Position numbers and translations under genes: made by a program
Source: Mucilaginibacter rigui
Lineage (GTDB): Bacteria; Bacteroidota; Bacteroidia; Sphingobacteriales; Sphingobacteriaceae
NCBI RefSeq assembly: GCF_014773275.1
Contig: NZ_JACWMW010000002.1
Span: forward strand, 930,001 to 994,000
Direction of reading: 5' to 3'
Length of the DNA: 64,000 nucleotides
Notes under the pieces: generated by a model
Told to the model about the DNA's origin: nothing
Seen by the model: only the letters and a program-made list of their open reading frames with translations
Database searches by the model: none
Shown here: positions 61,283 to 64,000 of the stretch, one piece after another
Position numbering within the stretch: position 1 is the stretch's first letter
Layout of the letters: the number at the start of each line of letters is the position of its first letter

Positions 61283-62017
61283 ATGAAAAATTTAGTTGAT
61301 GAAGTTATGGATACCCATGGCGGTATGGATTTGTGGAAGAGCTTTAATGGCATGGTTGTTCATTTAAAATCTTCCGGTGAAATTTGGAAGGCTAAAGGTG
61401 CAGATGGGTTGTTTGCTGACGGCATATTTGAAGCTGGTCTTCACAGGCAGCAGTCATCCTATCGATCGTTGGAATCACCATTCGAGAAATCAGTATGGCA
61501 CCCCGGCGGAATGACGCTACAAAGCGGCAATGGATCTGACCTCAATTGTGTGGTCCGCCCCAGGGAGCTTTTTAAGGACGAGGAAATTAAAATGAATTGG
61601 ACCAAATCTCAGCTGCATTATTTCGCCAATTATACCTGGTGGAATTACTTCACCTCTCCGTTTAATTTTAAAATGCCGGGTTTTGAAACTAGGGAATTAG
61701 AGCCCTGGGAAGAGAACGGTGAAATATGGAGACGGCTCGAAGTAGCATTCCCGGATTATATCCAAACGCACAATGCTGTTCAGACGTTCTATTTTGACCG
61801 CAATTTTCTGCTTAGAAGGCATGATTATTCCGCTGACATCCTGCAGCCATTTGCATTTACTCAATACATGTCCAATTACGAGGATTTTCAAGGGGTAAAA
61901 ATCCCCGCCAAAACAGATGTTTATCTAAGGAACCCAGACGGCACAATCAATTCGGATCCGGTGATGGTGTCTATAGATGTGCAAGATGTTCGATTCTCCA
62001 AAGATGGTTTAGTTTAG
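61283..62017 (+). CDS. Unknown protein, paralogue of 59035-59763
   Basis: A 244-aa protein starting MKNLVDEVMDTHGGMDLWKS. It shares 'HGGMDLW', 'ELEPWEENGEIWRRLEVAFP' (near residue 142) and 'LLRRHDYSADILQPF' with the gene at 59035, so they are diverged paralogues in opposite orientation around the SDR. No signal peptide or known domain. 'HYFANYTWWNYFTSPFNF' is an aromatic stretch near residue 110. Function unknown. Confidence 0.7.
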   Translation: MKNLVDEVMDTHGGMDLWKSFNGMVVHLKSSGEIWKAKGADGLFADGIFEAGLHRQQSSYRSLESPFEKSVWHPGGMTLQSGNGSDLNCVVRPRELFKDEEIKMNWTKSQLHYFANYTWWNYFTSPFNFKMPGFETRELEPWEENGEIWRRLEVAFPDYIQTHNAVQTFYFDRNFLLRRHDYSADILQPFAFTQYMSNYEDFQGVKIPAKTDVYLRNPDGTINSDPVMVSIDVQDVRFSKDGLV

Positions 62018-62378
62018 CGACTGTCGAAAGCGAAATAAATATAGACAAATGATAAATATGGCGCGAAAGAGGTCGCAGAATGGTATATAATACATTTGAT
62101 GGATAACCGGTGTATTACTGAAATAAAGTATGTTGATGAGTTACCTTGACTAACTCTTCTTCTTACCCATTTTATCTCCGGTATTTATCATGGGCGGTTC
62201 TTTTTAGTAAGATATTTTATCGATCTGCTTATCGTGTCAGATGTTAGTTTGGAATAGAAAAGATAATCCGATGTTTTAAGTGAGTGGTTGCCTTTAAACT
62301 TTTTGATAAACTTCATATTACCGGGTTTTGTATTGCATACCGGCATAAAGGAACTTATTACCGGTGATATTTTAAAGA
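62018..62378. other. Intergenic region
   Basis: No gene or clear motif seen. It lies between two convergent genes. Confidence 0.35.
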
Positions 62379-64000
62379 TTACGCCGTTGGTTCAGTGACC
62401 TGCTTGAAAGCAGAATTTACAAAAACTAGCTTGGCGTGTATGCCATTTTTATCTTCAATTTGAATACTTCCTTCCAAGTCTTCGGCCATGCCTTTTATCA
62501 GGGTCATTCCAAAGGAATTATTAAACTCCGCATTAAAGTTTTTTGGAAAGCCTTTTCCGTTATCGATAATTTTTAAAATAATAACCTCCTTTTCTTGTGT
62601 TAGCTGGATTGATAAAAGATCATTTTCCTTAAACGGAAATGCATGTTTGAAGGCATTGGTAATTAATTCGTTTAGGATCAAACCAACCGGAACAGCGGAT
62701 GCGACATCAAGCCTTATCTTGTCTATTTGCAGCTTGATTATAACATTTTTGCTTGTTTCGAAACTGTCAGTAAGGTAATCTACGAGATCTCCAACATATT
62801 CGGGCATATAAACATCTGTAATGTTTCCGCGATTGTAAAGTTTTTGATGAATCAGGGACATGGCTTGTATTCGGTGTTGGCTTTCCGCTACGGCATCAAT
62901 GGCTGCCTGTTCTTTTAAATAAATGGTATGTGAACTTAAAAGACTTTTGACAACTTGAAGATTGTTTTTTACGCGGTGATGGATTTCTTTTACCAACCAT
63001 TCTTTTTCCGTAAGTAACGCCTGTTGCTTAGTGTTTAAAGATTGTAATGAAACATTTTGACTGGAGATCTCGACGCGTTGTTTTTGCAGCAGGCGGTTGC
63101 TTCGGACCTGTATTTTGTAACGGCGGTAAAGCAGCAACGAAACGAGTAACAGAACAGCAGTGCCAAAAATTATAGAGGTTTGGATCGTTTTTGTCTGTTT
63201 TATTTTTACTTTTTGAAGGTCACTGATTGCGGTTAGGGCAAAAATATTTTTTGATTTATCGGCTAAATCAATATCCTTTTGTCTGCTTTCAAAGGCGTAT
63301 TGCATGGAATCTATCTTACGCGTTTTATCAATATTAAATAGCGAATCGCGGATACTGATTTGTTTTTGAAAATGCACCAAAGCCGATTGATAGTTTCGCG
63401 AAGCAGAATCAAGAACAAATCGTTCATATTCATAATTTTTGATATCTACCGGATCTAAAAGGTTGTTTTGTCCTGTTGTCAGTTTCTTTAAATAGCGCTC
63501 AGCAAGTTGGAATTTTTTAAGATCAATAAAGACCTGGCAGGTCTTTGTCATAAATAGAAAATAGCCTTCGTAACGGATGAGTTTATTGTCGAGCGAAGAA
63601 TCTGCAACCTGCGCCGCCTTTTTAAAATATTGTAAGCCGGTATAAGCTTGACCAGTATTAAGATAGTACCTGCCATAGGCGGATAAAATCTGTATTCTGT
63701 TGAAACCGCTGGGTGGCGTTTTCATTTTGGACGTTTTAAGAAGCTGTAACGCTTCCTTGTTTTTATTTTGATTCATCAGACATTGCGAATAAAGCGCTAC
63801 CTCGTTCGCAAAATGGTAGTCATAATAGCGCGATGTCTTTGCTGCAAGTGATTTTTTAAAATAGACTTCGGCCAGGGTATTTTTATTAAGCTTCAAATAC
63901 AAATGTGCGATGCGTCCGTAAAAGTCGATCGCATATTCAAAATCTTTCGCTGCCTCCATGCTTTTAATTCCTTCCAACTGGTAGTAAACTTGTTTATTGA
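62379..64000 (-). CDS. TPR histidine kinase (HisKA_2), array copy 4 (partial, 5' end beyond window)
   Basis: The frame runs open to the right edge, so its N-terminus is missing; the first Met-like codon in view is an internal TTG. About 540 residues remain: TPR repeats, a TM near 'TSIIFGTAVLLLVSLLLYR', then 'KEIHHRVKNNLQVVKSLLSS' (HisKA_2) and HATPase_c ('LILNELITNAFKHAF', 'IIDNGKGFP'). It is the same type as the copies at 51240 and 53557, on the opposite strand. No response regulator follows it here. Confidence 0.88.
   Translation of the reverse strand, partial: NKQVYYQLEGIKSMEAAKDFEYAIDFYGRIAHLYLKLNKNTLAEVYFKKSLAAKTSRYYDYHFANEVALYSQCLMNQNKNKEALQLLKTSKMKTPPSGFNRIQILSAYGRYYLNTGQAYTGLQYFKKAAQVADSSLDNKLIRYEGYFLFMTKTCQVFIDLKKFQLAERYLKKLTTGQNNLLDPVDIKNYEYERFVLDSASRNYQSALVHFQKQISIRDSLFNIDKTRKIDSMQYAFESRQKDIDLADKSKNIFALTAISDLQKVKIKQTKTIQTSIIFGTAVLLLVSLLLYRRYKIQVRSNRLLQKQRVEISSQNVSLQSLNTKQQALLTEKEWLVKEIHHRVKNNLQVVKSLLSSHTIYLKEQAAIDAVAESQHRIQAMSLIHQKLYNRGNITDVYMPEYVGDLVDYLTDSFETSKNVIIKLQIDKIRLDVASAVPVGLILNELITNAFKHAFPFKENDLLSIQLTQEKEVIILKIIDNGKGFPKNFNAEFNNSFGMTLIKGMAEDLEGSIQIEDKNGIHAKLVFVNSAFKQVTEPTA

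Overview
The window looks like part of a Bacteroidota genome, most likely family Sphingobacteriaceae (Mucilaginibacter/Pedobacter-like). The reasons are a CTnDOT-type tra operon, an RteC protein, a SusC/SusD pair, DUF6520- and MauE-type proteins, and TPR histidine kinases of the HisKA_2 type. The genus is inferred from gene content only. The window runs from an integrative conjugative element (ICE), through its accessory and defence cargo, into DNA that looks like ordinary chromosome.

Layout. (1) 1-13155, minus strand: conjugation module read traA (ParA) to traN, with TraE/TraF, the VirB4 ATPase TraG, three tandem TraI-like proteins, TraJ, TraK, a TraL-like protein, TraM and a TraN that runs off the left edge. 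A MOBP-like relaxase and a small DNA-methylase-like protein head the run. (2) 13156-16317: a MobC-type relaxosome protein, a palindrome-rich candidate oriT, a CHC2/TOPRIM primase and RteC. (3) 16409-26968: a peptide-secretion cargo with a C39 peptidase-membrane protein lacking its ATPase, a membrane protein, a rhomboid protease, a double-glycine bacteriocin-like peptide, two small regulators, MauE, DUF6520, SusD, SusC and a TlpA-type thioredoxin. (4) 27240-45791: the defence island, with two small XRE regulators, a four-gene Druantia-type operon (DUF4338 DruA, 950-aa and 351-aa proteins, DruE helicase), a decayed UvrD helicase, and a retron whose RT operon also encodes two receiver-like proteins, the second ending in a HEPN-type RNxxxH motif. 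(5) 45792-49487: decayed boundary DNA with an integrase remnant, repeated structured GC-rich units and a 2.4 kb segment bounded by a 27-bp inverted repeat that holds an S41 peptidase and a MarR regulator. (6) 49488-64000: probable chromosome, with an Lrp-like gene, an alpha/beta hydrolase, an array of four related HisKA_2 kinases around one sigma-54 response regulator, an SDR and a pair of paralogous unknown proteins.

The most notable system is the retron at 41280-45791. It has an inverted-repeat-bounded msr-msd candidate directly upstream of an RT that carries the retron hallmarks NAxxH and VTG. The RT has a long C-terminal extension, and the two genes that follow encode receiver-like domains and a putative HEPN RNase. 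This suggests a retron whose toxin is wired through a phosphorelay-like switch. I cannot match it to a retron type I know. The adjacent Druantia operon is also non-canonical, because three genes precede druE where four are usual. All functions are inferred from sequence; no searches could be run.
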